Assembly: GCA_021775615.1 (NCBI GenBank)
Contig: JAJFHL010000308.1
Coordinates: 1-64,000, forward strand
DNA length: 64,000 nucleotides
Direction of reading: 5' to 3'
From: Hyphomicrobiales bacterium
Lineage (GTDB): Bacteria; Pseudomonadota; Alphaproteobacteria; Rhizobiales; JAJFHB01
The notes beneath the pieces were generated by a model, which saw only the letters and a program-made list of their open reading frames with translations, was not told the DNA's origin and made no database searches. This document shows, piece by piece, positions 62,361-64,000 of the stretch. The position numbers and the translations under genes are program-made. Positions within the stretch are counted from its first letter, which is position 1, and every line of letters begins with the position of its first letter.

Positions 62361-62921
62361 ATGGGTAAGCAGTACGACCTCAGTTCCCTCTCATTCCTGG
62401 TGATCGACGACAACAACTACATGCTGTCGATCATCAAGACCTTGCTGAAGGGTTTTGGCGTTCATCGCATTTACGAGGCATCCGACGCGGCGGAGGCGTT
62501 CGAAGAATTCCAGAACAGCCAGATGGACGTGATCATTGTCGACTATTCGCTTGAGACCCTCGACGGGATCGAGTTCTCGCATCTGGTGCGCACCGCCAAT
62601 GACAGTCCGAACCCCTATGTTCCGATCATCATGCTCACCGCGCACTCCGAGCGGCAAAAGGTGGAAGAGGCCCGCGACGCCGGGGTCACCGAATTCCTGC
62701 GCAAGCCGATTTGCGCCTCCGACCTCTACCGCAGGATCATCGAAGTCATCGAACGTCCCCGTCCCTTCGTGCGGTCCAAATCCTATTTCGGCCCCGAGCG
62801 GCGCCGCCGCGATGACGAAAACTACCGCGGTCAGGAGCGACGGAAAGCCAATCTTCAAAACACCGAAGAGCAGACGCCGGTCGACGTGACGGCGGAGATC
62901 ACCACCGACGCCTGCGCCTGA
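62361..62921 (+). CDS. single-domain response regulator (CheY-like) with basic tail
   Basis: FLVIDDNNYMLSIIKTLL; VDYSLETLDGIEF; MLTAHS; LRKPI; tail PERRRRDDENYRGQERRK. Confidence 0.9.
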   Translation: MGKQYDLSSLSFLVIDDNNYMLSIIKTLLKGFGVHRIYEASDAAEAFEEFQNSQMDVIIVDYSLETLDGIEFSHLVRTANDSPNPYVPIIMLTAHSERQKVEEARDAGVTEFLRKPICASDLYRRIIEVIERPRPFVRSKSYFGPERRRRDDENYRGQERRKANLQNTEEQTPVDVTAEITTDACA

Positions 62922-63022
62922 CCGGCTTCGCCCCGCGCCCGCGTGCGACCGACCGTTATCATTGCGAAAAACGCAAAGTGGCTTAAGTTGAGCTTCCGCC
63001 CATCAGGAAGCCCTGTCCCGAC

Positions 63023-64000
63023 ATGGAATTCTCGTTTCTCTCCTTTTTCATTGGCATAGCCGTGATGATGGCCATCGTCGCCGCGGTCGCCTATTGGGGC
63101 GATGAGGACGGAGAAGCTGCCGGCAACGAGTTCGATCATTCCGATCCGGCGTTGCGGGAAATGTACAAGATCGCGGCCAAGCTCGATTCGTTCTTCCAGG
63201 TGGCGGCCCACCCCAACGACCTCATGACCCACGCCCTGTTCGACAAGGGCGCGCGTAGCTTCGTCGACGGAGAGTTCTCGGAAGACGATCTTCTGAGCTA
63301 CGCGCGCGGCGAGAACGCCATGCTCGCGTGCATAGCCATCGAAGCCATCCGGCGGAAGTATGACGCCCCGCACACGCGCACACGCCTGCTGCATTCCTTC
63401 AGCTCGATGGCGGTGCCGCCCTATTACGTCGCCCTGCAGTATCTCAGCCAGGCGACGCCCTATGAGGAACCGCTGGTGGGTCAGGCCATAATCGAATCGG
63501 CCGACCATTTGTGGAACGACACGGTGAAGGGATATCTCGAGGACGTGGTCCGCGCCCGGGTTGCCGGCGGCGAGGCTCTCACCTTCGCCGATCATCTCTC
63601 CCGCATGGACGAGAACGACGTCTACGAGATCGAGCAATTCATCTCGTCATTGAGCGGCATCGACACGGCGCTGCTCAAGGACGAGATGAAGTCGCGTGCG
63701 GTCAGCACCGCCGATCCGGGGCTGCTGCGCACCATAGGCAAGGTCTGGGATGCGCGAACCCTGGCCCAGTCCGACAGCATCGTCGAGCACGGCACGCTGA
63801 CATCCCTGCTGCAGCGGCTGGAGAGTTCCTTCGAGGCGGACCCGGCGAAATCGGCCCTGGTGGTCGGCGAAACAGGGGTCGGAAAATCCGCTGCAATCTC
63901 CAAGCTCGCAAGCCGCCTCAACGGCAAGGGCTGGACCGTCTTCATGGCGGGGCATTCCGAGCTGATCGCCGGGCAGATGTATATCGGCCAGTTCGAGGAG
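63023..64000 (+). CDS. membrane-anchored Clp/ClpB-like AAA+ ATPase (N-terminal part, truncated by window)
   Basis: Open frame to window end: MEFSFLSFFIGIAVMMAIVAAVAYWGDED...; VVGETGVGKSAAISKLA Walker A; QMYIGQFEE aligns with Clp (K/Y)RGxFEE. Confidence 0.75.
   Translation, partial: MEFSFLSFFIGIAVMMAIVAAVAYWGDEDGEAAGNEFDHSDPALREMYKIAAKLDSFFQVAAHPNDLMTHALFDKGARSFVDGEFSEDDLLSYARGENAMLACIAIEAIRRKYDAPHTRTRLLHSFSSMAVPPYYVALQYLSQATPYEEPLVGQAIIESADHLWNDTVKGYLEDVVRARVAGGEALTFADHLSRMDENDVYEIEQFISSLSGIDTALLKDEMKSRAVSTADPGLLRTIGKVWDARTLAQSDSIVEHGTLTSLLQRLESSFEADPAKSALVVGETGVGKSAAISKLASRLNGKGWTVFMAGHSELIAGQMYIGQFEE

Overview
GC-rich alphaproteobacterial chromosome segment; gene content and order look Rhizobiales-like (inference). 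Most of it is densely coded core genome: ruvCAB (ruvB truncated at the left edge), yebC, ymdB-like phosphoesterase, 5-FCL, a 6S RNA candidate, zapA, a tkt-gap-pgk-fba block, efp-suhB, an ExbB/OmpA-type pair, rpmE, cell-cycle regulator homologues (RcdA/DUF1465, TrcR/DUF1013, GapR/DUF2312), prpE, purE, rpsU, pntAA-AB-B, pepF, an NtrC-type regulator, an LD-transpeptidase plus YcbK/MepK-like pair, pyk, rpmJ, and a membrane-anchored Clp-like AAA+ gene truncated at the right edge. No tRNA, rRNA, CRISPR array, prophage or autonomous transposase was seen. The less ordinary material lies at about 14.4-17.9 kb (CarH-like B12 photoreceptor, SH3-MliC protein, Cys-rich secreted protein with an apparent in-frame TAG), at 20.2-24.2 kb (SDR plus a membrane-anchored TPR-CHAT caspase-like protein), in a 372-bp terminal-inverted-repeat element with nested hairpins (26632-27003), in a candidate small RNA (about 27.82-27.95 kb), and in several palindromic intergenic repeats and CtrA-like sites. 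Everything is read by eye from the sequence and ORF track; no database search was run.
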